From Pyrocephalus nanus (lineage: Eukaryota > Chordata > Aves > Passeriformes > Tyrannidae), in assembly GCA_038380795.1 (NCBI GenBank), contig CM076276.1:16284001-16348000 (forward strand): 64,000 bases of DNA, given 5' to 3'. Under the pieces are notes generated by a model. That model searched no databases. It was not told where the DNA came from and saw only the letters and a program-made list of their open reading frames with translations. The translations under genes and the position numbers were made by a program. This document shows positions 52,501-63,290 of this stretch, piece after piece (the first letter of the stretch is position 1; every line of letters starts with the position of its first letter).

Positions 52501-55500
52501 GTTTTTTCTGCTTGACTGGACTGAAAACAGGCAAACCCAAAAATTAATCAAGAAGCAGAATTTGTGTGAGAAGTACTAGTTCCACTCCACTAATAAGGAG
52601 AGTGATAATTCATTTGATTCTCATGCTGTGCTGTATGGAAGGCTCCCCAGTGGCTGCATGCAAGACCAGGCAGAGCATGGCCTTGAAGAAACAACATAAA
52701 AGCAGGAGAGGTTACTTTGCAGGGCTCCTCACTGTGCAGCAGTGAGGGGAAAGTGAGAATAGTCACTCTAATCCTGAGTGTTTGGTGTTTAATCATTCAC
52801 AGAATCAGAAGATTAAAGCTGTTCATGAAGATAAACGGACACTGGTGATCCTACCATGGGAACTCCAGGTGAACACTGAGTACGAGTTCCAAGTGAGAGC
52901 CAGACCCCGGGAAGACAGTGGCTACCGTGGGTTTTGGAGTGAATGGAGTCTTCCACTGTCACTGAAAACCAGCCCTGCCGGTACATGCTAACTAGCTGTC
53001 CTTGCCCTTCCAGTTAGTCCAGTGTCAGAATGCGTTCAGAACTCTAATCAAATCTAATTAATCAGAACAAGTTCTAAATAGTCTAGACAGGTATGCTAGC
53101 TTTCTTGCTGAGTACAGGAACCCCAGGCCTGGGCTGTCAGTATTGATGTTCTCCCATGGAAAAGGATTTGGTGGGCTTGTCTGTAGGTTTGGGTTCCACA
53201 GCAAGAGTGTAGCCTCTAACTTCTTTTTCAATGTCAATGTCCAGGGTCCTGCTTGCAGCTTTCAGAAATGAGGGAGATCTCCTTCTACTGGGGCTCAGTG
53301 TTGTCTTCAGATGAGGGGAGGGAGATCCTGCTCTCAAGTCTGAGTTCTGGGTCTGGACTCTAATGGTTGGTCATGCAGGCCACGGGTTTTGTTTGGTAGC
53401 CACCACTCCGCAGCACCATTTCACAGTACCTTATGCACAGAAGTACACTGATGTTTATCGCCGTGGAACAAAGGCTGTGAAAACAGGGAGTCTTTCAGGG
53501 CAAGATGACTGCAGTCAGTGTCAGCAGCATGCACTGAGCTTCCCTGCTCTCTTTTATCTGCAGCTCAAACTGAAATATTACAGGGTTTACATGGTGCTGT
53601 GGCAGCAGGGCCAAGCTCTATTTGCTCCATTTCCAGATATCCAGAAGGGATTGGATCTTAAAGGTGCACCTTTTCACCACAGGTGGAAAGCGGCCACCAA
53701 GCAGTCAGTCAACACCATTTCTTCACATGTTTCTGACCAACTGCTCTCTTCACTTCATGGATCATCTATGAGGTGTCCCTAAACAAGGAGTCAGAAACAC
53801 CAGTCTTTGTGGAAGAGCTGTCCTGCCCCAAATTTGTTGGTTGTGTGTGGTGCAGCCAGGCCATGGGGCAGCTGATGCATTGCTCCTTTCATTGGCACAG
53901 TCTTCTCTGAGCATTCTCATTCAGACCTCATGTCTGGAGTACTGGGGCCCAGGTAACAGCCTCAATGTCCATATGAGAGAGTCTGGAGTAGAAATTGAGA
54001 GTGTCTCAGAATCATTTATGTTGGAAAAGACCTCCAAGATCATCAGGTCCAACCTGTGACTGATCATTATTTTGTCAACCACCGCAGAGCACTGAGTGCC
54101 ACATCCAGTCGTTCCTTGAACACCTTTAGGGATGGTGACTCCCTTGGCAGACCCTTCCAGTGCCTGACAAGCCTTTGCATTGCAAATACCCTTTTTCTCC
54201 TCACCATCTCCTGCTTATTGACCAGAGGATAAATACAAGCTGAGCCTGAATGACCCTTCTCTTTCTTCAGCAGTAACACAAACAGCAGGCATGGGATGGC
54301 TGCTGCTGTTTGGTGTTGTTGTGTCAATCATGGCTTCAATCGCAACCTTTCTGGCCAAACAACAGAGGTAAGAATGCTTCAGGAAGCGTGAGTAAATGCT
54401 CTTATTCTATCTTGATAAAGATGGGGTGTTCACAGGCAGACTTCTTTGTATGGGGAGCATGGGCTGCTATGGGCTTGTGAGGACCAGCCAAGTATGGTCT
54501 CTAGCTGATGTCCTGCTGGGAACAAGCCCCTCTGGGGCTCTGCTGCCATTCAGCTGGTTGGGACAAGACAGTGGCACATAGGGATGAAGCAAGGGCCACC
54601 CAGCCTCCTGAGCTGTTCTGGTCTTATCTGTGCTCTGCAGCTGCCAGATGGAGCAGTAACTAGGACTGGCCTGCCCCTTTTCAAAGCTGCCATAGGCTCC
54701 TCAATGCTGGCTGGGGGCTTCTCTCCCTTTTGGGGTGCTGACACAGAGGGCTGGGCTTGTGCTGCAACAGGGCTGGCACAGCCCAGGTCCACAAAAGAAT
54801 TGTATAGGGCAGAGATCTGATGTGTAGACCACAAGCCAGCTCAGCCTGAGGGGAAAATGCATTTCCAGCACTTGCTGGTTTTCCAGGAAGAAAAAAATTG
54901 GAATCTCTTTCCGTAGCATGAATATATGTATGTGCAAGTGCTGAGGTCTAACCTCCTGTGAGATTCACAAGAAAGGCCATTAGATGGCTCTGGTAGCACA
55001 AGGCATCCTTGGATCCTCAGCCACTTGTTAACTCATGAGGCTGGGCAGGTGATTTCAGTTGCTTGAATGGATCTAGAGATGCCTTGCTTTGCATGAGTAA
55101 CATGCTTAACACCAAAGCCTTTCTTTTTTTTCTCTTCCAGCTTTTGGAAGAAGATGGCTTGCATCCCAGACCCTGCTCCCTTTTTCAAACCTCTTTACCT
55201 GGCGCATAACGGAGATTTCAAGGTATAATTGGGCTACACAAGAACATGTGGAGTGGAGTGGAGAGCATGACAAACTTACAGGCCATTGCGCTATCCTGGG
55301 CAAGGGATTCTCTTTAGGGCACTAGGAGGGAAAATCTATCTCAAAGGAATGCCAGAAGGCTCTAGATATAGGGACCAGGGCTCTCCAGTGTCTGTTCTGT
55401 GCCATGAAGACTTTTATGTCATGTCTGTACTGCTTATTCTCTGTAGGTGCTGTCTCAGTGTATGAGCTGAGTTCATGTGATTTGTGAAGACTGGGGTCCT

Positions 55501-58500
55501 GATGGGAGTCAAATACCCTGGGATTTTTCCAAAGCTCCAGTCCCATGGAGACACAAAGGCCATGGAACAGACTTAATAGTAAAGCCCAGATTTCCCACTC
55601 TAGGCTCTGATGTGACAAAAGCTCAACATTAAGCATTATAGTTCTCTCTGAAGAGTCACTCATGTAGGTAATATTATGCATATTGTCCTGAAAGGATGTC
55701 CAGAGCTTTGGGGGGAAATCGCTGTGATAGTACAGTGCAGCTTGACTTCCTATGAAGGAATTGTCTTTGAGTAACTTTGCCTAGCCCTCCCAAATTCTCT
55801 TCTCACCAGCCAAACTTGTTTTTGTAACAAAATAGTTTGCAAAAGCTGCAGAGTTTTCTGGAGTCCTCAGGATGCAAAAGTAAAAGTACATTGAGCATCC
55901 ATAAATAATTATTTTATTAAGCTGAAAAGCAGCTCACAGTCCTGTTATCAAACTGTAAAAGTGCTGGCATATGAGTACAGATATCACTGCCCCTTTCTGA
56001 ACAAGTTCCTGTTGTTACAGCAGAACTGATCAGAGACACTTCAGTGTCTGCTTTTTCTGTCTGCTTTTTCTTAGACATTCTGGGAGAAGGCCCTAATGAT
56101 ATTCATGTACTTACTTTCCCACCGCTGCAAGGCTGATGTTTGTAATTAGGTTAAACAAATAGTCTTGGAGGGGTGCTATTCAGCCTGAAGCCAGTAATGA
56201 CTGTCTCCCTTCTTTCCTTCCTCTTTCAGACCTGTTATGCCTTCCTATATCTGCACCAGAGGGGTACTTGCATCCTCTGATGAGGCAGCTGGTACTAGTT
56301 GCTTTCAGGGGAAGGACCAGGTGGACCCAGTGTGTGAATTCCTGAGTCACAGGCTAGTGCTCATGGTTAAAATGAAAGCTCCCTGCTATACCAAGAGCCA
56401 TGCTCCTCTCAGGTGAAGCCTTGGGCTTCTCTGTTCTATAGGAATTATATTCTAGTTTCTACATAGGTTGTTCAGTGCTGCTGGGAAGGGAAGGAGTCTC
56501 AGTTGCTAAAGCTGAGTTACTTCCTAGGAAATTTGCAGATCAAAGCAGCAGTTGCTCACACAGCCACAGCACAAGATGCACAAGCAGGGGTATCAAGAGG
56601 ATGTGATGACATCACGACAAAGTGAACGGACTTGCCATTTTTGGCCAATAAAAACCCAGATGATGTAGGTCTTATTCAACTGCATCCTGCCTGCATCAAA
56701 GAAATGCAGGTTTTGTTACATTATGTCTTGTGAATAATGTTTGAAAATTACAGTAGTAATGCTCTGCTGACAGCACTCTTGGATTGGGTAGAAAGCAGTG
56801 AAAATGTTAGAGAGAAACTTGAAACATAGAAAGGAAAGCTAAGGAACATTGTTGTGTGTATGTGAGTTCTTAGGTTCATATGGAGTGGGAATTTGGAAAG
56901 AACTGTCAAGAGGGAATAAGAAATATTCTGCCCACTCAATTCTAAGGAAAGGATTTTCTGCTGTTTCTCCAAAAACCCTTTTGCACCTCAGATGCCTTCC
57001 TGTCTATTATAGCTTTAATACTAAGTTCTCTGTAGCTTACGTTGAAAATTAATTATTATTATTATATATTATTATTAGGGCTTCCTGCTGTAATGAAGAT
57101 TTTTTTTCCCCATGCTCTCTGTCAGAGGGTAATAAATTCTGTCAAGCTGCTCTCTTCCCAAATATTTTGCTCATGTATAGTTATGCTGAGTGCAGTTTGG
57201 GACAGAGGGCCAGTAAGATTAAGGCAGTCTGACAGATGTGACAGCACTCAGTCAGAAGCCTTCATAGTGTTTATGAAGTGCGGTGTTCTTACCTATTTTA
57301 CACACAGCAGAAAGTAGTACACTTAGAAGAGCCTTGACACAGCTCAGCCATTAGGTAAGTGGAAGACAGGGAGCAGAACCAAGTCTTGAGTCTGTGCTGT
57401 GCCTAGCCTCAGGACTGCAGAATCCTCAAGTAGGACTTGCTGGCATTCATTAGCGGGACATGTCTAAAATTTGCTGTGATCTGAATGTCTGATTCAGGGA
57501 CTTCTTCAAAAGGAACATAAACTTTTACTGTTTTCTTAAATCAGAGAAATCCAGAAGTGCCTTTACTCTCAAATGTGACTGAAGGCAAGGGACGTGTGAT
57601 GTAGGGAGAATACCTGGGACAGGGCACAGTGTGATGCTAATGGTGATACAGAAGGGCAAGATTCAATGTGTGGCACTCCCTAATAATCTCAATAAGTATT
57701 GCAGGTGGTGGCTACAGTTCTGCGAGGACCCCAACCCCTGCCTACTTCTGCTTCCTTCTTTTTACTGTGAAAGAAAAGGCTGTTCTGGTGCATACAGAAG
57801 ATCAGAGAAGCCTTGTCCTGACCCCATTCCTAGGAAACTGAGGCAGGGGAAGTGAGAGAGCAGGACTATGTGTGTGTTGGTTGCAAGTGCAATACACGAG
57901 GAGAAGCTGACCATCCTCCCCAAGAGAAGCAGTGTCCAGGACAAGAGGGTAGGGGCAACTTAGTGGCTTGGCCTGGGACTTCAGGCTGATTGATGACAGA
58001 ATGCTGCTATGGGCAGTGGCATCCTTTGCAACATAGAGAAAATTGCAAAGCCATGCAAACCTCTCAGAGCTAATTATTTTTGACTACTTCAGTCAGTTCT
58101 CCTGCAGCTGTGTCTGGTAATAACAGCATCTCCTACCCTGTTCTACTGGAGGAGTCAGTGCTTTTAGAGTTTGTCTTTGCCTCTAAAAGCATAAAAACTT
58201 TGGTCATTTCTGTGGAACCCCAAAACTTGTGATACTAACCTCTCTCTCCCTGTTTGCCCTTTTCTGCAGAAGTGGGTTGGTGCATCCCATACGAAAATGA
58301 CCTTTGATTTCTTTGAATGGGGAATAGTCCTTCCAGAAGTCCTCGAAGTTTACACCACGCGTCCTTCCAACAGCACCTCACGGGAAGAGCTGCATGAGCT
58401 GAGAAAGAATCTGCCTTGCAAGACCTGTGTGTCTTGCCTGACTGCTCCAGGCCATGATAGCCAGTCCCTGTGGTCTAGTGTAAACAGCAGTGGTGGGACT

Positions 58501-59184
58501 GAGGAGCAGTCATACGGGCATTTGTCCATTGATACGGTTACTGTGGCTGATGAATTTACATCCTGTAACTGCCAGTGCAGCTGTAACCATGTGTATAGGG
58601 GACATGAGCATACCAATGAGGAAGATGATAGTACTGGAGCACCTGGTTACCCCAAGGTTAACATTGATGAGGAAGACAGAAAGATATCCCATGACTTGCA
58701 TCTGGCTGACCTGAGCACGCAAGACAAAATACTTGCTTCAGGTTCCGTGTCCACAGACCACTTGAGGAGCACAAGTGTCCCAGCCCACCAGCAAGTAGAA
58801 AGGTCGTTAGTAGGAGGAGTGGGGAACATCCTAGAAGCCCTTTGCTTGCAGCCTCTTCGGTGGGATTTGGAAAATCCAGGTTCTCTACCTTCTCCTGATG
58901 GTGACAGTGTTTCCTACAGTGAAGGCTCCTATGACTTCTTCCCTCACAGTACTAAGCCTGGTGACAGTTACCCTACGATCTGCGTTGATTTGGACACTAT
59001 TGACAGTGGCTTTGTAGACTCAGACTGTGGAAGTCCTCTTGACTGTGAATTTGGGCAAAACAGTCAGACCAACTGTGGGCCCATCTCTCTTGAGCAGGAG
59101 GGGCAGGACTTTCCACGGAGCTACGTCAAGCAGTGGGTCTCCTGTCGCTCTGACAGCCCTGTCAGTGGGACACAGGCGAACTGA
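46583..59184 (+). CDS. IL21R: IL21R, interleukin-21 receptor, eight coding exons
   Basis: Coding exons are 46603-46657 (exon from 46583), 49738-49843, 50455-50651, 52234-52385, 52803-52980, 54271-54367, 55141-55222 and 58270-59184. Phases agree and the product is 593 residues (human 538). It pairs with the common gamma chain, binds IL-21 and signals through JAK1/JAK3 to STAT3 and STAT1 on lymphocytes. Order: signal peptide (first exon), first cytokine-binding half (LTCFVDYVQTLSC), second half with WSEWS (215-219), membrane segment (about 236-258), Box 1 (IPDPAP, 270-275) and cytoplasmic tail. Conserved tail motifs are KKWVGA, VLEVY (Y317), YGHLSIDTVTV (Y371), DLDTIDSGFVDSDCGSP and RSYVKQW (Y574, matching the human STAT1/3 docking tyrosine near the C-terminus). 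The ATG is the first in the exon. Upstream untranslated exons were not found. Confidence 0.95.
47690..47800 (+). repeat. Possible MIR-like remnant in IL21R intron 1
   Basis: 'ccccatttttgtaggagag', 'aaagtatgttgctcagg' and 'cttggaccaggaccctc' are in the order of a MIR SINE but strongly diverged. Low confidence. Confidence 0.25.
50978..51290 (-). mobile_element. CR1 LINE 3' end in IL21R intron
   Basis: The left edge TCATAGAATCCTTAAAATGG, followed by 'gggctggaaggaacattaaagatcatgaag', is the reverse complement of a CR1 3' terminus; similarity continues through 'gacaccttccattagagcag' and 'cttcaacacttccagagatgg' to about 51,290. Antisense to IL21R, in the intron after exon 50455-50651. Confidence 0.88.
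54008..54222 (-). mobile_element. CR1 LINE fragment just upstream of IL21R transmembrane exon
   Basis: TCAGAATCATTTATGTTGG, 'aaaagacctccaagatcatcaggtccaacc' and 'gtgccacatccagtcgttccttgaacacc' are reverse-complement CR1 3' sequence. The element ends about 50 bp before the branch-point/acceptor region of the exon at 54,271. Confidence 0.87.
54271..55222 (+). CDS. IL21R: IL21R transmembrane and Box 1 exons
   Basis: Exon 54271-54367 encodes AVTQTAGMGW and then a hydrophobic segment LLLFGVVVSIMASIATFLA. Its acceptor is a tandem TTCAG|CAG| (NAGNAG), so one residue may be included or skipped without changing frame. Exon 55141-55222 encodes FWKKMACIPDPAPFF, the Box 1 region, and HNGDFK. Confidence 0.93.
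57285..57420 (+). repeat. MIR-like ancient SINE fragment in IL21R last intron
   Basis: 'tattttacacacagcag', 'cagctcagccattaggtaagtgg' and 'gagcagaaccaagtcttgagtctgtg' follow the MIR core-to-tail order. Old and diverged. Confidence 0.4.
58270..59184 (+). CDS. IL21R: IL21R last exon, cytoplasmic signalling tail
   Basis: The acceptor TTTTCTGCAG is followed by AAGTGGGTTGGTGCA (KWVGA), in phase 0 with the previous exon, and the frame stays open for 304 residues. Docking tyrosines Y317, Y371 and Y574 align with human positions. Between them the sequence diverges strongly and is rich in Ser, Asp and Glu, as usual for receptor tails. Confidence 0.95.
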   Translation, partial: KWVGASHTKMTFDFFEWGIVLPEVLEVYTTRPSNSTSREELHELRKNLPCKTCVSCLTAPGHDSQSLWSSVNSSGGTEEQSYGHLSIDTVTVADEFTSCNCQCSCNHVYRGHEHTNEEDDSTGAPGYPKVNIDEEDRKISHDLHLADLSTQDKILASGSVSTDHLRSTSVPAHQQVERSLVGGVGNILEALCLQPLRWDLENPGSLPSPDGDSVSYSEGSYDFFPHSTKPGDSYPTICVDLDTIDSGFVDSDCGSPLDCEFGQNSQTNCGPISLEQEGQDFPRSYVKQWVSCRSDSPVSGTQAN

Positions 59185-59399
59185 GGACTTGATGTTGCTT
59201 GGCAGAGCGTGAGGCCTTTCCTTACTGTGCCAGGAGCAAAGTGTTAGCAAAATTCAGAAGAGAAAGAGTTTACTTTGTGTAAGCTTTCTTGCCTACAACT
59301 GAAAACTGTTAGGTCCACAGAAATACATGCCTATTTCTATTGCCACTTATCCTATTAATGTCTCAAATTTGTTATAATTGATTGTTTCTGGGCTTTGTG

Positions 59400-59452
59400 G
59401 ATTTTTTTTTTATTTTTTTTTTAATTTTTATTTTATTTTTTTAAGAGTCCTA
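59400..59452. repeat. IL21R: T-rich low-complexity run in IL21R 3' UTR
   Basis: Nearly pure T with scattered A, about 50 bp, 216 bp after the stop codon. In RNA this is a U-rich tract of the sort bound by ELAV/Hu-type proteins. Confidence 0.8.
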
Positions 59453-59970
59453 AGTACCTTGAAAATTATCCTTTGGGTTATGTAGATGTGCAATTTTTTT
59501 TACAGTAACCTTTTGAAGATTACAGAACTTTATTTTCTCTGGTATTCTCACATGACTTGGGAGTTTGGCTGTACATGCACTCTTAGAAGCATAACCCATG
59601 GCAAGCATGTTTGCTACATTAAAGCTCCCCTACCTATTCCAAATAACATGTGGTATTACTTTTCCTACTAATGTCTTTTTGGTCTTTAAACTCAGCTGTA
59701 GTAGTTTATTAGTTATGAAGGTCCCAGACCTGTCCATGGGATATGATCAAAACGAATTCTTATGTAATCGTCATAGAAATCTATGTCCAAGAGAACAAAC
59801 ACAATTCAGGTTTCAGAAAGACTTTGCCTTTCCAGATGGAGTCTGCAAATGAAAAGTCTTCAAAACATATAATTTCAGACAAACTCTTTCTACTAGGCTA
59901 CTAAGTCAGCTTATCTCTCAGCACTTTTCAAGCACGTTAATTGAGCAGCTTTAGAACTATTTCAAAATTT

Positions 59971-60053
59971 CAGAAATTGCTCAAAATCTGCCTGCCTTGG
60001 ACTTGCTCTACTGCTGTTAACAGGTCGATAGCACAGATTTTGAGCAATTTCTG
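59971..60053. repeat. IL21R: Perfect 20-bp inverted repeat in IL21R 3' UTR
   Basis: CAGAAATTGCTCAAAATCTG at 59,971-59,990 is matched exactly by its reverse complement at 60,034-60,053, with a 43-base loop. In the transcript this would form a 20-pair stem without mismatch. The flanks do not pair. Confidence 0.92.
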
Positions 60054-60323
60054 CTTGCTAGTAAAGCCAACTATGAAACTGCAATTTGTATTGTAACTGT
60101 CAGTCTGTTTCCCTCTGATATCTCTATCTCTGATTTGTTTAGGATAATTGTCTTTAAAAGTTACTGCAATACTGAAAGTGAATATGAAGACCTACATCTT
60201 ATGTAGGCATAGTGCTACTAACCCAGAGGCTGCTTGGCTGTAGGAGGTCCTATCCTGAGAGAACCTTTGTGGTGGATGAGGTTTGTTTCCAGTGCAGTAA
60301 TAACCTGTTGTTGCTGTGATACC

Positions 60324-60329
60324 AATAAA
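60324..60329 (+). terminator. IL21R: IL21R polyadenylation signal AATAAA
   Basis: AATAAA about 1.14 kb after the stop codon. This is the first canonical hexamer that I noticed on this strand, and T-rich sequence follows. Confidence 0.6.
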
Positions 60330-62545
60330 CTCTCTTCCCTCTTCTCCATCTCTTAACTGACACTATAGGCAACTCCACAGCTCCCTAAACAGAAGGGAGT
60401 ACTGTAATGAAGAGAAGCTCTTTCTTTCACTGGTGAGTGCTGTAACTGTACTGCTATGCATCCACCTCACTGGTTTGATTGTTCAGAACAGCCGTGGTAT
60501 CTGCTATGTTGATTTTGGACCTACATGGCTTAGTTTTGCCCATGTTGCTATTACTCTCTCAGTATACCCCTAGATCAGTGGCTTCCTGGGCATTGCTCTA
60601 AGATATTAAGCTTTTTGGTTCCTTCCCTCCTCATTTTCCATTTTTCTTGTCATCAGCTTGCATAAGTTGTGGGAGGTCTTCACATGCTGATACATCCTCC
60701 CTGCTGCGCAACCAGTCCCTCGTGTGTCCTGCATGAACTGCAGAGGATCACCCCAATGCCCTGATGAGATGAGCCTGCCCCACACTGTCCTACAAGGGCT
60801 CTTGCATCATGCTCATGTTAATGTAAATGTGTACTAGGCAGAAGCATTTCTGATGGTTTCAACACAGTCTTCTACAGCTTTGTCTACAGCTTTGTTCTAC
60901 AGCTATTTTCACTTCAGAAACTACATTGTGGTAACTGACTCCGGCTGCTTAAGGGAAGAAGAGAAACTTGCCTGTCTTTCTATGGCCCTTTACATCTCAG
61001 TTCTTCGTGCTCTTTGTCTCTATTTGTATCATTGGCCCCAGAACTGCTGAAGGGGCTGTTTCTATTACTGCAACACTATCAGGCCGTACATCTGGTAGAA
61101 GGTGGTGGTTTGCTGCTATGTTGGGCTAGAAATTACTTCTGGCCACCCTAGGAGGCAGATTTTGTGGGCAGGTACCTAGCATAAGGGTATTAAAATAAGG
61201 GAAGGCCATTCCCTTTGAAGCAAGCTGTAACAATTGCCCTTCGGCCAATGAATTGTTGCCACTGTGAATGTGGAGGGGTTCGAGGCGGGAATTTTCCAGT
61301 CTCTTAGGAGCAAACTGCAAATGTCCCTTACCTAGCAGTATCTCATTTGGAAAAATTATGTTTTCCCAGGAATGCTAGGGCCAAAAAGCAGATACTAGGA
61401 GAAGCAACATAATTCGTTCCAATTTGGAAATGTCCATCTCCATTTCTGCATGGCTTCTGCCTCCCTGTCTCTTGGCCCCAGAAGCTGATACTGACAGACT
61501 GTTACTCAGTCAATTCTTTGACTGCTTCTCTCTCCCCCTTCTTGGCATTAGACCCATGTACAGGACTGGCTTGATGGATCCTGGCTGTAACACTGCCATT
61601 GCAGCTGGGCATGGGAAGATCTGTTCCTCATACACTCTGGGATCAGGACACAGAAAACACTACAATGCTTATTTGCCTTTGCTTCCAGAATTGCCCTTTG
61701 AGCACAGTGCAGCAGTTGGCTGTGGGGGAAGTGCAGGACAGGGCAGCTCAGGGTGCTCCAGGAGTCTGAGCATAGTTGGGCAGAGGACTTGGATGGAAGC
61801 AGTTTTGCCTCACATCCAGACAGGGCTAGAAAATGGCTTTAGGACACTTAGAAAGCTCTTCTGATGGCCTTTTTTTATATAAAAGTTGCAAGCTGATACT
61901 TTTATATTCAGCAAATTGCCTGGCCTTTTAAATGTTAACCCTTTAGCAGAAATTCCTCAGTTTCTCCATAACTAATGAGTAATTGCAGATACAGCTACTT
62001 TAACTCAATCTGATAATCTGAGCAGTTTTTCATTGGTTCTTGAGATTATCTTTAAAATCGGGCACAGTATGCTCTGCTTTATTATGCCACTGCTGCTACT
62101 GCATGATCATCAAACCACAAAGCCCAAACTATCAAAGGACAGAAGCAGTGCGAAAAGTGACATTTTCTTTGAGCTGGTAAGACAGTTTAACATATTTCTG
62201 TTCCATGCATGCCAGTATCTAATGTTAGGATACATCTACTAAGCTAAGATGTTGAAAAATATATTCTTTACCTAAATGTGGAATTATATATTGTTTCTTG
62301 TACTCGAAACCTAGAACAAAGAAATCATGAGAAGGGTCTCTGTGCTTTTGTTCTACTAGTTTGCTAAGCACAAAACAACACTCTTGCAATAATTCTGATG
62401 GATTGTGCTCAAAAGAAGGACCACCTTGAAGAAATTATTTTTTAGGTACTCCTCTCTGACTGCAAGAGATTAAGGTAAAGGAATCCAGCCAAAATAGTCC
62501 TCAGTGTTTGAGACTTTGCAGGCAAAAATATACTTTTTTAATGTA

Positions 62546-62565
62546 TGTGTGTGTGTGTGTGTGTG
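62546..62565. repeat. (TG)n microsatellite
   Basis: About ten TG dinucleotides in non-coding DNA downstream of IL21R. Confidence 0.9.
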
Positions 62566-62996
62566 GATATTGCTTTATTGCTGTAGTTGTCCTTTGTAGC
62601 AGGTTTTTCTCTCGGATCCAAGTATGTCAAATCTAAAAGTGCAAGGCTCTGTAAGCATCAAATTGTGGGAAAATGTCTCTCCAAAGATGAAGGGAGAAAA
62701 GGACTGGTTATATGGTGTTCTCTCTGATAATCTCTGTAGCTGAGAAATCCAACCCTTTTTTCCTTATTCCGCAGCAGTTGGCATTCTGATCATGTGAGTC
62801 TGCTTTGTGCACTTGATGTGCTTCTGTCAGGCATGCTCAGAGGCCTAGGTATTAAGAAAGTAGATAATTTATGGCTAAATTTTCTTAAAGGACCTACAGA
62901 AGTCTTTCCTTATAGGCAGAAATGGTTGTTCATAATGGGTACCCCTCTAATCACACCTAGTAGGATAAAGGTGAATGTACACTTACGTTAGCCCTA

Positions 62997-63016
62997 ATGG
63001 ATGGATGGATGGATGT
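62997..63016. repeat. (ATGG)n tetranucleotide repeat
   Basis: Five ATGG units in a row. Confidence 0.9.
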
Positions 63017-63248
63017 ACCTGTTGGTACAGATGTGCTACTGCTTATCATTGTTTTACTTCATGGGTGCCAGTCAGTGTCCTGCTTTTCTGTAGTGCCTGT
63101 TGGTGCTTCCTCTGGAAGAGATGTAAGCAAAGGAAGGGATTATGGCCAAGGGAGAGAAGGTCATTTATCACTAATTACTAAGATATAATGAATAGAAACA
63201 GTGTTCAAGGGTCCAGGTCTGCTGTGTCTACTCCCACTGTGCATCACG

Positions 63249-63290
63249 CATAGAATCCTAGAACAGTGTGGGTTGGAAGGGTTCCCTGCC
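63249..63290 (-). mobile_element. Short CR1 3'-end remnant
   Basis: GCATAGAATCCTAGAACAG and 'gggttggaagg' are the reverse complement of the CR1 terminus. Only about 40 bp remain. Confidence 0.7.

Noticed and set aside
61287..61297. NF-kappaB-like site GGGAATTTTCC downstream of IL21R
   Set aside because: It departs from the consensus and a single short site in 3.6 kb is expected by chance; no supporting context.
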